The translations under genes were made by a program, and so were the position numbers. A stretch of DNA of 64,000 nt from contig NC_079213.1 in assembly GCF_029633865.1 (NCBI RefSeq), forward strand, positions 96,016,820 to 96,080,819. The letters are read 5' to 3'. The DNA comes from Lampris incognitus. Lineage: Eukaryota > Chordata > Actinopteri > Lampriformes > Lampridae. This document shows positions 28,701-41,923 of the stretch, piece by piece (within the stretch, counting starts at the first letter, position 1; the number at the start of each line of letters is the position of its first letter). The notes beneath the pieces were generated by a model. That model worked only from the letters and a program-made list of their open reading frames with translations. It had not been told where the DNA came from and did no database searches.

Positions 28701-29628
28701 AATTAACACAGAAATGTCCCTTCTATCTTGAATGTACCTTTTATTTTGTTCACAACCTCCAGGCTATCACCAATGGCACCGGTGACAAATATGAGATCAA
28801 GAACACCCCTAACAAGACCATTCTGACTATCCAGAAGTTGAACATTGATGAGGACATGGGAGACTACTTCTGCACTGGATTCAATGACTTGGGCACTGAG
28901 AGTGACAAGATCCACCTGCGTGTCCGCAGCCGCCTGGCTGCCCTCTGGCCCTTCCTGGGCATTGTGGCTGAGGTTATCATCCTGGTCACAATCATCTTTA
29001 TTTATGAGAAGAGGAGAAAGCCAGACGAGGTCAACGATGGTAAGTGAGCCAATTTGTTTCCCCTTTACCTGACAAAAGCTATAAAGTGGGCGGGAATATA
29101 ACATTTCTCACCTGTCCACATTGGCTGGTACACTTCCAAAGGTTATCAGCCATTAATCATTGAGAAATCAAATGTATTTTTAGATTAGATAAGCTCCTCC
29201 CAACAATGTTTTTACTTGGCAGTAGTGGTCGGTAGAATCCGAATCTTTGTCAGCCTAAATTATAGTAGATTTAGCTGGCAAGGATACTGTTCATTTCCTA
29301 ACCTACCTTCAAAGTAAGTAAGATGGGCTAATACTTTGTCTTATCCTGTAGCTAAAAGTAATGAATCTAACGCTGTCCCTCTTTCAAATGCTGTGTACTA
29401 ATTTTTTGGGATTGGTCAACACCAGGTCTGGAATTTTCATGCCATCCAATGGGAAAATTGTTGATTATCATTCTCGAAGGGTCATTGTTTTTAGGTGGGG
29501 CCTATAATTGTGTTTTGTTATTTATGCTTTTGGCTTTTCTCTTTCAACTTTTGTCATTGACTTTAATAGACAAGGTTTAATATTATTTCGCATTCATTCA
29601 TCATGATTTACAACTGTTTTATGTAGTT

Positions 29629-29708
<80 letters not shown>

Positions 29709-32169
29709 CACACACACACACATTTTGCCAATGGTTTCCAGCTTTATCTGAAGCAGTTGTGCTAGAGACTTTTTATTATTCACACCTTTACTTCTCTGTT
29801 CGCTGCTGCTTTTACATTTTGGTAAGTGATCAAAACTGCATGTCAGACTGAAGTGGTTGAACTGAGATAACCGCTTGGAAGACGCTATGGGAGTTTGAAT
29901 GAACTGCTTTCATAGTCACCACTTCTAATAAGAATGAACTTTAAGATTGGTCACTCTTTCACTGGCCTTGGAATGTTTGTAGAGACCAACTTGGAATGAA
30001 AGATTATATTACTGTACTGTCTCCGCCAGGTGGTAGCCGTGTGTGCGTGTGTGTGTCCGTCTTATTTCGCATACTACTGGGCTTATCAGCCTAATATTTT
30101 TGTGCACAGTTATGACTATGATCAAGAAACGCTCAAGGTTGCGGTGATTCAAAACCTTTGAAAAACATTTCTTCTGGCTACCGCCGCTCCCGGTCTTCAT
30201 TCACTCTCTAGCTCGCTCGACTAACGCTGCTGTCGTTGCCTGATCTGAGTCAGTCATAGATGTGAGTCGCACATTGTTGACTTAGCTCAAGCAGCAACAG
30301 TGTCAAAACATGTATTCGGGTACAAGTCTTAAAAGTAAATGAGAAGTTGATCGTATTTCACAGGTCAGCAAATCATTCACTGCTGATCTGAAAATAATCC
30401 TGTCTTTATTTTCATAACACAATAAAGCTGAGTAAACCGTTTATGCTCGTGAATGCAACTAATGACTCAGATCAGCAGCAACATGATCAAAAGTTATCAA
30501 AAGAATTTTGATAATCCAAAAAACGCGAAAGTTAAAAAGGTACAACTTCTTCTAGGTTGCAGTCAAAACAGGAAGTGTTGCCTATTCTTGTCGCTGCCCG
30601 ATCTGAGTCAGTCGCAGATGTGAGTCGTGCATGCATGAACGTAAATGGTTTGCTCAGCTTTATTATATTATGAAAATAAAGACAAGGTTAGGGTTAGACC
30701 CAAATGGTCCCATAGCAAACCTTTTCTTTTTTGAAAAGTGCAAGTTCATATTAGACTTGGTTCGCGTTCGTGCAAAGGTCCGTCTAGGGGCTGCACATCC
30801 ACAGACTGACAGTCAAAATGTTATTATGTAGATTTTGTTTAACTTGGAGAGCCATATATTTAAACTTTTTTTCCCTCATATTTCCAATTCAATCAATTGG
30901 GGACTGTGCAAAAGTCTTATAATGGCAGGAACGACTGTTTTTTCTGTCCATGTGTGTACCTGTCCGCTACTAATCTCGCATACGACTGGGCCCGTCAGCC
31001 TATAATTTTGTGTATAGTTAAGACTGTATGATTCTGATTCTGATCAAGGACCTGTGATTAAAGACCTGTTATGCCGCAATTAGGTGGCAACTCCTCAGCT
31101 GGTTTTTTTTTTTTTTTTTTTGCCTAAGTCCAAGCACCGGAGAAAGGGAGATACACCTGGCGGAGATCTGCACTCTGAGTGCACTCTTCTAGTTGTTTTT
31201 TAATATCATTGACGTGTATAGTTTGAGCCAATGAAAGAGTCAAATAACACATTCAGATAAAGAACTACAATATCATGGTCTGAAGTGAAGTTGGAACTGT
31301 TAATTTAAAAAAAGCGTGGGGGGTTCAGCATTCTATCTGCATGCTGTCTGCACCTTGAACTCTATGCATGATCAATGATGGAATCTTTTAAAGACACATT
31401 TGTCTCATTCATGGTTACTAAGGTAGCCTACTCTTTGCCTTATCTTGTGAATACATGTTCTTGCTCTAGTGTGAATATCTTCACCATACCTGCCGGAATG
31501 CTGTCTTATTAGCTCTCTCTATTCACAAATATTAACAATTTATCTCAATATTGCCACTGTGATGTTCCATTCTCTTGTGCCATTTGGATGGCTGTTTTGC
31601 ATGAGGCTTTGTGATACTAAGAAATGATTGTATTGATGAAAAAATTGCACTTTTCTGTGATTGGAACGAATACAGAGCAAATGGGCAAATCAAACATTGT
31701 AATCTAATTTTAGGTAAAGTTTTTTTGTAAATTCAGCCAAACTAAACTTAAAAATCTTCATCAACACATCTGGTGGGGATTCTTTAATTCATTTTTAGAT
31801 AGGTTCCTCATTACCACATTTCATTCATTGCATAGGATATGTCATATTTATAGCATTTGCTACCAAAGGGGAACATGTATTTGTCACACCAATCTGACAA
31901 GAAAAAAAAAAGCTGAGATGGCATCTTTTTTTCTCTCCTGCAATCGTCTGATTTATTTCCTGTTTTGTTTCCTCCCTTGAAACTTTGCTGCTAAACAGAT
32001 GATGACTCAGGAACTGCTCCACTGTAAGTACAGTTTTAGCATCTTGATCCCTACTACAGATGTCATCTTTTGCTTCTTGACTAATCTTTGGCTGGACATG
32101 TCCTTCAGGAAGAGCAATGCTGCCACAAACCACAAGGACAAGAATGTGAGGCAAAGGAATTCTAACTAA
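19788..32169 (+). CDS. bsg: basigin (CD147), three-Ig-domain form
   Basis: Basigin is a type I membrane glycoprotein that escorts monocarboxylate transporters (MCT1/MCT4) to the plasma membrane and takes part in cell adhesion. Eight exons: 19788-19851, 25408-25758, 27036-27204, 28090-28178, 28380-28519, 28763-29039, 31999-32023 and 32109-32169. All have GT-AG junctions and join to 1176 nt (391 residues; human form 1 is 385). A signal peptide ([20 protein letters not shown]) is followed by three Ig domains with cysteine pairs at about 43/108, 159/209 and 248/308 and several N-x-S/T sites. The transmembrane helix (about 329-352, [20 protein letters not shown]) carries the family's buried glutamate. 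The tail ([27 protein letters not shown]) matches the family. Exon 2, the first Ig domain, is 351 nt with phase 1 at both ends, so it can be skipped in frame. Intron 1 (5.6 kb) and intron 6 (3.0 kb) hold repeats. Confidence 0.97.
22455..22625 (-). repeat. probable fish SINE-like repeat in bsg intron 1
   Basis: A T-rich start, ATTTGAATAACCCAATATCA and CAAGGGGCTTTACAGCAGCA, followed by A-runs, resemble a dispersed fish repeat in reverse orientation. Its family and ends are not certain. Confidence 0.4.
24250..25010. repeat. GC-rich repeat with two related units in bsg intron 1
   Basis: A block unlike its AT-rich surroundings contains two diverged copies of one unit: GGGCTAGCAGTTAGCTTAGC and GGGCTAGCAATTAGCTTAGC, about 285 bases apart. 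Each is followed by a GCAGACCA..CT-CTCAGCC.ATCCA segment. It is probably a dispersed repeat of unknown class. The open frames across it have no recognised domain. Confidence 0.45.
29632..29725. repeat. (TA)n-(TG)n-(TA)n-(CA)n microsatellite
   Basis: Alternating TA and TG/CA tracts lie in bsg intron 6. The TG and CA arms are complementary and can form a hairpin. Confidence 0.95.
30020..31192 (+). mobile_element. candidate non-autonomous Helitron
   Basis: The left end begins TCTCCGCCAGGTGG. The right end has a short hairpin GCACTC-T-GAGTGC and then CTAG, as Helitron 3' ends do, followed by T. The left-end motif recurs in reverse just before the hairpin (CACCTGGCGGAGA). Inside are two pairs of repeated blocks: ATCTGAGTCAGTC near 30240 and 30600, and CGCATAC.ACTGGGC near 30070 and 30975. 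No Rep/helicase frame is present. The 5' boundary and class are inferred. Confidence 0.45.
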
Positions 32170-33100
32170 GACAACTGAAGGAGGTTTGTATAACAAGTGA
32201 TAGCTGCATAAATGAACTGTTCTTGGTAAGGCAAACCAAAGATTACTTGGATCTATGAGAGTTACACTTATAATTGTTTCTCGAATTGTTAACCAGATTC
32301 GTGCTTTCCTGGAGCATTAAGTAAATTTGATCATTATTAAAATTTTTGGTTTTAAAAACATAGCTCAGCTTATTTATTGATGTGATGTGTAGTTCTTTTT
32401 ACTCATTTGCTTTTGTTCTCCCGCTCCTCCCTCTTTTCTTTTTAGAAGAACATCCAGAAGACAGCAATCCAGGATTTGAAGAGCATTCAGCTGTTGTGTG
32501 TGTGACACATTTTAATAGTGCATCCTACAATTTCTAGATAACTTTGTGCTTAGGTGTTAATGTTTTAAGAGATGGACTGATTTCCTCCCATTTTACTTTC
32601 TCCTGTATTCCTCAAATGATGTTCCAACGGGGACATATTTCGGCTTCAAGCCATGGGACAAATATTGCATGACTTTATTGCTGTTCTAGCAAAGTGTTTG
32701 TCTGTAGTAAATGCCATTGTAATGTTAATGTGAGGAATGCTAATTAATTTCTTTTGCGCTAATTCTTCATAAACTGTCCCTCACAGCTGTTATTATCTGT
32801 GCATACTTGCGAGCCGCAAATGCCACTTACAGTATAGGTAGCACAAGTTCTATTGGTAAGAGTCATGGTGCAACACCCCCCACCTCCACCCCCTGCTTTT
32901 AGCAGTAACCAAAATGCTTTTGACATCAACTTTGTACTCTGACCCCATACACTCATAAACCACCGTTTGGAGTTTTCCATTTTGCCTTAACTGTGCCCTG
33001 CTTTCTCTTTTGTCTTTTTGCATTTTATTTCTTAAATCATGTAACATATGGATTTAAATGCTAAAATGGAATGTCCACCTTATTTTTTTTAAACATTAAA
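32170..33100 (+). other. bsg 3' UTR with poly(A) signal
   Basis: AT-rich sequence after the bsg stop, with ATTAAA at 33095-33100. A good acceptor (CTTTTTAG) at about 32445 and a possible donor (GGAGgtttgt) at about 32183 allow a 3'-UTR intron. Splicing exon 7 straight to 32446 would instead give an alternative short tail, RTSRRQQSRI. Both are untested. Confidence 0.45.
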
Positions 33101-34790
<1,690 letters not shown>

Positions 34791-34799
34791 GAAGTTCGG

Positions 34800-36560
34800 T
34801 GCCCTGTGAACAGACTGATACTTTCAGGCAAGTAGAAAAGCACTTCCTTGGAATAAAGACCAATGACTTTTAATGTTGCCGTTTCTCTGTAGCTTAGTCT
34901 CACTGCCTTTTTGGCTATCAGTTTAAAGGAAGCCTGTGTCCCATCACAAAAAGCTGCTTTGCGCTTGCGTGTGCGTAAAAAGCCTCTACCATATTTTCTG
35001 CTGTGAGAAATGCACTGTTCACATAGAGAAAAAGCAAAGCGTTGCTATCCTGTAATGCATGCTTTTATTTCCTGTTTTAAATCATAGTTTGAAATACCAA
35101 TGCTTTTGTTGCCAGTCACATCCATATTAAAGACAACTTAAGGACCAAGAACAAGAGAAGGTAACGTTTGTTTGGATACTGAATGCAAACAAAATGTTAT
35201 TACAGTGTAAAGGTGAAAGCACATTGGAAACATCGGATGTGCACATTTTGAAGTACATCAACTGATGCAAAAGGCCAAACGCACCAAAAGTGTCAACTGG
35301 TGTGTCAAACTTCCTTGATGAACAGAGAACCCAGCGACTGCTGTAACAAATTACTTGTTTTGGAGGTGTCGAGTACTGCTTTCAGTGTTTGGGGCCATAA
35401 ACTTTTAGATTGGAAAAGTTACTATAATTTTGTTTCTAATGTTATAATTTTGTTTCTAATGTAATTTTGTTTCGAATGTATTCAAATAAGAGTTAATTAT
35501 TGGTGATTAGTCAAAACTTTGGTCTCCCCCTTCTCTTCACTTGACTATTTCAGAAATGATGTTCCATTTAACATGACTAGTATTGTAACTGGATGTGTAC
35601 CACCACCTCAGAGATCAATGAGAATGTCAAGAATATGAAAAACCCTAGTTGGTAAACTTACTAAGCAAGTATCAAGCATGTAGATTGAACACCATCAGTA
35701 GTACCAACTTGCACAATCGAAATAAAGTTATCTGATTTTAAATGTTTCTAGGCTTTGCTTAAAGGGAGAATGGCATAAGTTAAGGTTTATAATTCATCAA
35801 TAAGTATTTGTCCCTTTGTGGCAGGAAAGATTTTCATTGGTAGGCATAAATGGTTTATTATGTATGACTCGCACTAAAGCCACAGCAATAGCCTACCCAG
35901 TGTATTTAAAAAGAAATGCCAAGTCATTTACTCAAAGTACCTTCAACGAATAACCCACATTTGAATGTTATGAGAATGAAGCTTTGTTCCCTTACAAAAC
36001 GGCCATGTTGAGAATGATATCATGATGTGTTCAGTGACAGAAACCTGATCAGTTTCCTTAGGCTTGCTAGTTGGTATACGGGACATCCATTTCAAAGATA
36101 CACTTGTCTGATACTTAACATTATCGGTTTAGTTTTTATTTGTTCTTAAGCACATCTAGTGAAATGAGAATCAACCGGCACATCCTCCAAAAACCAATGA
36201 TTATGATTCCTTCCATATTATAGACATTTCAGTCAAACCTTACATAGGAGCAGTGACATATTAGATTCCCATTTCATTGCCTTTGGTTTAGGCTAAATCA
36301 GCCCAACGTCACCAGAAAAATGAACACTGGTCGATTGTTCAAGTGGGTTAAAACCACCAATGTTCACGTTTTCATAGGCGACCTCTTGCAGTCATGTGAA
36401 TAAGTGTGTTTTTTGGGGGGGGGTTTTGCATGTAAAAGCTCAACTTCAGAAAGGCACTGGTGTCGTCAATGTCGCTCCTTTTCAGATGGGGGATGAGACT
36501 CTGGTAACCTTGAAAACTGATAAGAAGCTTGTTCTGGCCCTATCTGTCCGGAGCTTTATA
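34800..36560. other. intergenic, nothing recognised
   Basis: About 1.75 kb of AT-rich sequence. A short imperfect triplication of TAATTTTGTTTCTAATG occurs near 35430-35480, and an AATAAA at 35722. No exon was recognised. Confidence 0.35.
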
Positions 36561-38138
36561 CACTGCTCAAAAAAATAAAGGGAACACCTAAAAACACAAT
36601 ATAGACCTCGATGAATGAAATATTTCAGCTGAAAATCTTTATTTATTAGACAGAGGAATGTGTTTAGAGCAAAATAACCTAAGAATGATCAATGGAAATC
36701 AAAATCATTAGCCCATTAAGGTCTGGATTCAGAATCATACTCAAAATCAAAGTGGAAAATGAGAACATAGGCTGATCCAACTTCTGTGGAAATTCTTCAA
36801 GACGATTCAAAATTAGGCTCAGTAGTGTGTGTGGCCTCCACGTGCCTGTATGCACTCCCTACAACGTCTGGGCATGCTCCTGATGAGACGACGGATGGTC
36901 TCCTGAGGGATCTCCTCCCAGACCTGGATCAGGGCATCGGTCAACTCCTGGACAGTCTGTGGTGCGACATCGCGTTGGCGGATGGTACGAGACATGATGT
37001 CCCAGAGGTGCTCGATTGGATTCAGGTCTGGGGAACGTGCAGGCCAGTCCATAGCATCAATGCCCTCGACATACAGGAACTGCTGACACACTCTGGCCAC
37101 ATGAGGACGAGCATTGTCATGCATGAGCAGGAACCCAGGGCCCACTGCACCAGCATATGGTCTGACAATGGGTCTGAGGATCTCATCTCGGTACCTAATG
37201 GCAGTCATGGTACCTCTGGCTAGCACGTAGAGGTCTGTGCAGCCCTCCAAGGATATGCCTCCCCAGACCATCACTGACCCACCGCCAAACCGGTCATGCT
37301 GGAGGATGTTGCAGGCAGCAGAACGTTCTCCACAGCGTCTCCAGACTCTCACGTCTGTCACATGTGTTCAGTGTGAACCTGCTCTCATCTGTGAAGAGCA
37401 CAGGGCGCCAATGGCGAATCTGCCAACCAAGATGTTCTCTGGCAAAGGTCAATCGGGCTGCACGGTGTTGGGCTGTGAGCACAGGCCCCAATTGTGGACG
37501 TCGGGCCCTCATACCATCCTCATGCATTCTGTTTCTCACTGTTTGAGCAGAAATCTGCACATTAGTGGCCTGTTGAAGGTCGTTTTGTAGGGCTCCGGCA
37601 GTGCTCCTCCTGTTCCTCCTTGCACAAAGGACCAGATAGCGGTCCTGCTGCGGGGTTGTTGTCCTCCTGCGGCCCCCTCCACGTCTCCTGGTGTACTGGC
37701 CTGTCTCCTGGTACCTCCTCCATGCTCTGGACACTGTGCTGGGAGACACATCAAATCTTCTTGCCACAGCACGCATTGATGTGCCATCCTGGATGAGCTG
37801 CACTACCTGAGCAACTTCTGTAGGTTGCAGATACCGCCTCATGCCACCTCTAGTGGTGAGGGCACTAGCAAAATGAAAAACTAACCAAAGATCGGCCAGA
37901 AAAGATGAGGACAGGCAAATGGTCTGTGGCCACCACCTGCAAATCCATTCCTTTTATAGGGGTTGTCTTGCAAATTGCCTAATTTCCACCTGGTGGAAAT
38001 TAGACAATTTACCAACAGGTGAAATTGATTCACAAATCAGTGTTGCTTCCTAACTGGACAGGTTGATATCTCAAAAGTGTGATTGACTTGGAGCTACATT
38101 GCATTGCTTATGTGTTCCCTTTATTTTTTTGAGCGGTG
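36561..38138 (-). mobile_element. Tc1-type transposon, nearly complete
   Basis: It is 1578 bp. Terminal inverted repeats begin CACTGCTCAAAAAAATAAA (left), with a right partner differing at one position in 27 (CACCGCTC...). TA lies on both sides, as expected for Tc1/mariner insertion. The transposase is on the minus strand. This terminal sequence belongs to a Tc1 family common in teleosts. Confidence 0.95.
36819..37842 (-). pseudogene. Tc1 transposase with one frameshift
   Basis: This is a cut-and-paste DDE transposase. The N-terminal part has paired helix-turn-helix motifs ([38 protein letters not shown]) and a GRRR linker. The catalytic residues appear as LFTDESRF (D), LLMHDNARPH (D) and SPDLNPIEHLWD (E). 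The length, about 340 residues, is normal for Tc1. The frame is broken once, between the first and second catalytic segments (near 37340): TGTGACAGACGTGAG runs into AGTCTGG where family members have two further bases. Otherwise open, so this copy is young. Confidence 0.9.
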
Positions 38139-38786
38139 TAATATGTCAGATAGAAACTATCAAAGAAGAAAAGCCTATTTGTGGGGATGTGAAATTACAT
38201 CTGGCCAACCCAAATCTTAAGAATTTTTTCCCTCGATGTGACTGAACCACAGGGACACTACTACTATTACTTTTGGCTGCTCCCGTTAGGGGTCGCCACA
38301 GTGGATCATCCATTTCCATCTCTTCCCTGTCATCTGCATCTTCCTCTGTCACACCAGCCACCTGCATGTCCTCTCTCACCACATCCATAAACCTCCTCTT
38401 TGGCCTTCCTCTTTTCCTCTTCCCTGGCAGCTCCATATTCAACATCCTTCTGACAATATACCCAGCATCTGTCCTCCACACATGTCCACACCCTCTCAAT
38501 CTTGCGTCTCTTGCTTTGTCTCCAAACCGTCCAACCTGCACTGTCCATGTAATACATTGTTTTTCAACAAAAACCAAATGTTACAAAACGAAACAGTACA
38601 TAGCCTATCATAGTATGTAATATAAGGACTTAGAGGTATACTCACTCAGTGCAAAACCTGGGCCTGTTTCAATGAACACAAAGCTGATATCCTGGCAGGA
38701 ATCGACCAGAGGGACACACGGAGCTCTTGTTTGACTGCTCTCAGTCGCTCTCTGTTTTTAGTTTTTATGGTAGTTAGGGTTGAAAA

Positions 38787-41700
38787 ACCAAGCCACTGAG
38801 GATGCACAAGCCAGTGCATCCTTAGTGCCGGTCCCAAGCCCGGACAAATGGGGAGGGTTGCGTCAGGAAGGGCATCCGGCGTAAAATCTTTGCCAAATCA
38901 AATATGCGGATCATAAATAAGACTTACATACCGGATCGGTCGAGGCCCGGGTTACCAACGACCGCCACCGGTACTGTTAACCAGCAGGGTGTCGGTGGAA
39001 ACTATGCTACTGCTGGGCGAAGGAGAAGGAGAGGGGGAAAGCATGTCCAGAGGCAGCTAGAGAGGAGGAAGGGTAGGCATGTGGAGGTGAGAGTTGGAAC
39101 TTTGAATGTTGGCACTATGACTGGTAAAGGGAGAGAGCTGGCTGACATGATGGAAAGAAGAAAGGTAGGCATACTGTGTGTGCAAGAGACCAGGTGGAAG
39201 GGGAGTAAGGCCAGGAGTATCGGAGGTGGGTTCAAACTCTTCTACCATGGTGTGAATGGGAGGAGTAATGGGGTAGGGGTAATTCTGAAGGAAGAGTATG
39301 TAAAGAGCGTGCAGGAGGTGAAGAGAGTGTCAGACAGAGTGATGAGTATGACGCTGGAAATTGAAGGTTTATTGCTGAATGTTATCAGCGCATATGCCCC
39401 GCAAGTTGGGTGTGAGATGGATGAAAAAGAAGAATTCTGGAGTGAGTTGGATGACATAGTGGAGAGGGTACCCAAGGAGGAGAGAGTGGTGAGTGGAGCC
39501 GACTTCAATGGACATGTTGGTGAAGGGAACAGAGGTGATGAGGAGGTGATGGGAAGGTATAGAGTCAAGAAGAGAAATGTGGAAGGACAGATGGTGGTCG
39601 ATTTTGCGAAAAGGATGGAAATGGCTGTGGTGAATACATATTTCAAGAAGAGGGAGGAACACAGGGTGACGTACAAGAGTGGAGGAAAGTGCACACAGGT
39701 GGACTATATCTTATGTAGAAGGCGCCATCTAAAAGGGATTGGAGACTGCAAGGTGGTGACAGGGGAGAACGTAGCTAGGCAGCATCGGATGGTGGTCTGT
39801 AGGATGACTTTGGAGACCAAGAAGAGGAAGCGAGTGAAGACACAGCCGAAGATCAAATGGTGGAAGTTGAAGAAGGAAGACTGTTGTGTGGAGTTCAGGC
39901 AGGAGCTAAGACAGGCACTGGGTGGCAGTGAAGAGTTGCCAGATGGCTGGACAACCACTGCAGAAATAGTGAGGGAGACAGCTAGGAAGGTACTTGGGGT
40001 GTCATCAGGACAGAGGAAGGAAGACAAGGAGACTTGGTGGTGGAATGAGGAAGTACAGCAAATTATACAGAGGAAAAGGTTGGCAAAGAAGAAGTGGGAT
40101 AGTAAGAGAGATGAAGAAAGTAGACAGGAGCACAAGGAGATGCAGCGTAAAGCAAAGAGAGAGGTGGCAAAGGCAAAGGAAAAGGCGTATGGTGAGTTGT
40201 ATGACAGATTAGACACTAAGGAAGGAGAAAAGGACTTATACCGATTGGCTAGACAGAGGGACCAAGCTGCAAAGGATGTGCAGCAAGTTAGGGCGATCAA
40301 GGATAGAGATGGAAATGTGCTGACAAGCGAGGAGAGTGTGCTAAGAAGGTGGAAGGAATACTTTGAGGGGCTGATGAATGAAGAAAATGAGAGAGAGAGA
40401 AGGTTGGATGATGTAGGGATAGTGAATCAGGAAGTTCAGCGGATTAGCAAGGAGGAAGTGAGGGCAGCTATGAAGAGGATGAAGAATGGAAAGGCAGTTG
40501 GTCCTGATGACATACCTGTGGAGGCATGGAGATGTTTAGGAGAGATGGCAGTGGAGTTTTTAACTAGATTGTTTAACACAATCCTGGAAAGTAAGAGGAT
40601 GCCTGAGGAGTGGAGAAGAAGCATACTGGTACCGATTTTCAAGAACAAGGGCGATGTGCAGAACTGTAACAACTACAGAGGTATAAAGTTGATCAGCCAC
40701 AGCATGAAGATTTGGGAAAGAGTAATAGAAGCTAGGTTAAGAGGAGAGGTGACGATCAGCGAGCAGCAGTATGGTTTCATGCCACGAAAGAGCACCACAG
40801 ATGCGATGTTTGCTTTGAGAATGTTGATTGAGAAGTATAGAGAAGGCCAGAAGGAGTTACATTGTGTCTTTGTAGATTTAGAGAAAGCTTATGACAGAGT
40901 GCCGAGAGAGGAGGTGTGGTATTGTATGAGGAAGTCAGGAGTTGCAGAGACGTATGTAGGAGTGGTGCAGGATACGTATGAGGGAAGTGTGACAATGGTG
41001 AGGTGTGCGGTTGGAATGACAGATGGGTTCAAGGTGGAGGTGGGATTACATCAAGGATCGGCTCTGAGCCCTTTCTTGTTTGCAATGGTGATGGACAGGT
41101 TGACGGGCAAGATTAGGCAGGAGTCTCCATGGACGATGATGTTCGCAGATGACATTGTGATCTGTAGCGAGAGTAGGGTGCAGGTTGAGGAGAGCCTGGA
41201 GAGGTGGAGGTATGCACTGGAGAGAAGAGGAATGAAAGTCAGTAGGAGCAAGACGGAATACTTATGCGTGAATGAGAGAGAGGACAGTGGAATGGTCAGG
41301 ATGCAAGGAGTGGAGGTGACAAAGGCATTTGAGTTTAAATACTTGGGGTCAACTGTCCAAAGTAACGGGGAGTGCAGTAGAGAGGTGAAAAAGAGAGTGC
41401 AGGCAGGTTGGAGTGGGTGGAGAAGTGTGTCAGGAGTGATTTGCGACAGAAGGGTTATCAGCAAGAGTTAAAGGGAAAGTTTACAAGATGGTTGTGAGAC
41501 CAGCTATGTTATATGGTTTGGAGACAGTGGCACTGACGAAAAGACAGGAGGCGGAGCTGGAGGTGGCAGAGTTGAAGATGCTAAGATTTTCACTGGGAGT
41601 AACGAAGAAGGACAGGATTAGGAACGATTATATTAGAGGGACCGCTCAGGTTGGACGGTTTGGGGACAAAGCAAGAGAGGCAAGATTGAGATGGCTTGGA

Positions 41701-41923
41701 CATGTGTGGAGGAGAGATGCTGAGTATATTGGGAGAAGGATGCTGAATATGGAGCTGCCAGGGAAGAGGAGACGAGGAAGGCCAAAGAGGAGGTTTATGG
41801 ATGTGGTGAGAGAAGACATGCAGGTGGCTGGTGTGACAGAGGAAGACGCAGAAGACAGGAAGAAATGGAAACGGATGATCCGCTGTGACGACCCCTAACG
41901 GGAGCAGCCAAAAGTAGTAGTAG
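38787..41923 (+). mobile_element. young, nearly intact RTE LINE
   Basis: The 3.14-kb element is flanked by a perfect 16-bp duplication TAGTTAGGGTTGAAAA (38771-38786 and 41924-41939). The 5' part (AAGCCACTGAGGATGC ... GCATCCGGCGTAAAA) and the 3' end (AACGGGAGCAGCCAAAAGTA plus AGT units) are both present. It lies inside the hAT transposase gene, on the opposite strand. Confidence 0.95.
38904..41898 (+). pseudogene. RTE endonuclease-reverse transcriptase, one frameshift
   Basis: One 855-codon frame starts at ATG and carries an AP-type endonuclease (VGTLNVGTM, QETRWKG near residue 94, SAYAPQ, DFNGHVG) and a reverse transcriptase (FVDLEKAYDRVP, GLHQGSALSPFLF, MMFADDIVI with FADD near 747-750). 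At about 41455 an extra T in GGGTTATCAGC shifts the frame. The remainder (RVKGKVYKMVVRPAMLYGLE through LPGKRRRGRPKRRF) follows in the next frame to 41898. It makes target-primed reverse transcripts when intact. Similar proteins are often mislabelled craniofacial development protein 2-like. Confidence 0.93.

Noticed and set aside
38257-38257. Target duplication for the old RTE LINE
   Set aside because: The flanks at 38230-38256 and 48061-48090 were compared by eye and no convincing direct repeat was found, so none is claimed.
38904-41471. Host gene similar to craniofacial development protein 2
   Set aside because: The frame has endonuclease and RT motifs and lies between LINE ends with a 16-bp target duplication.
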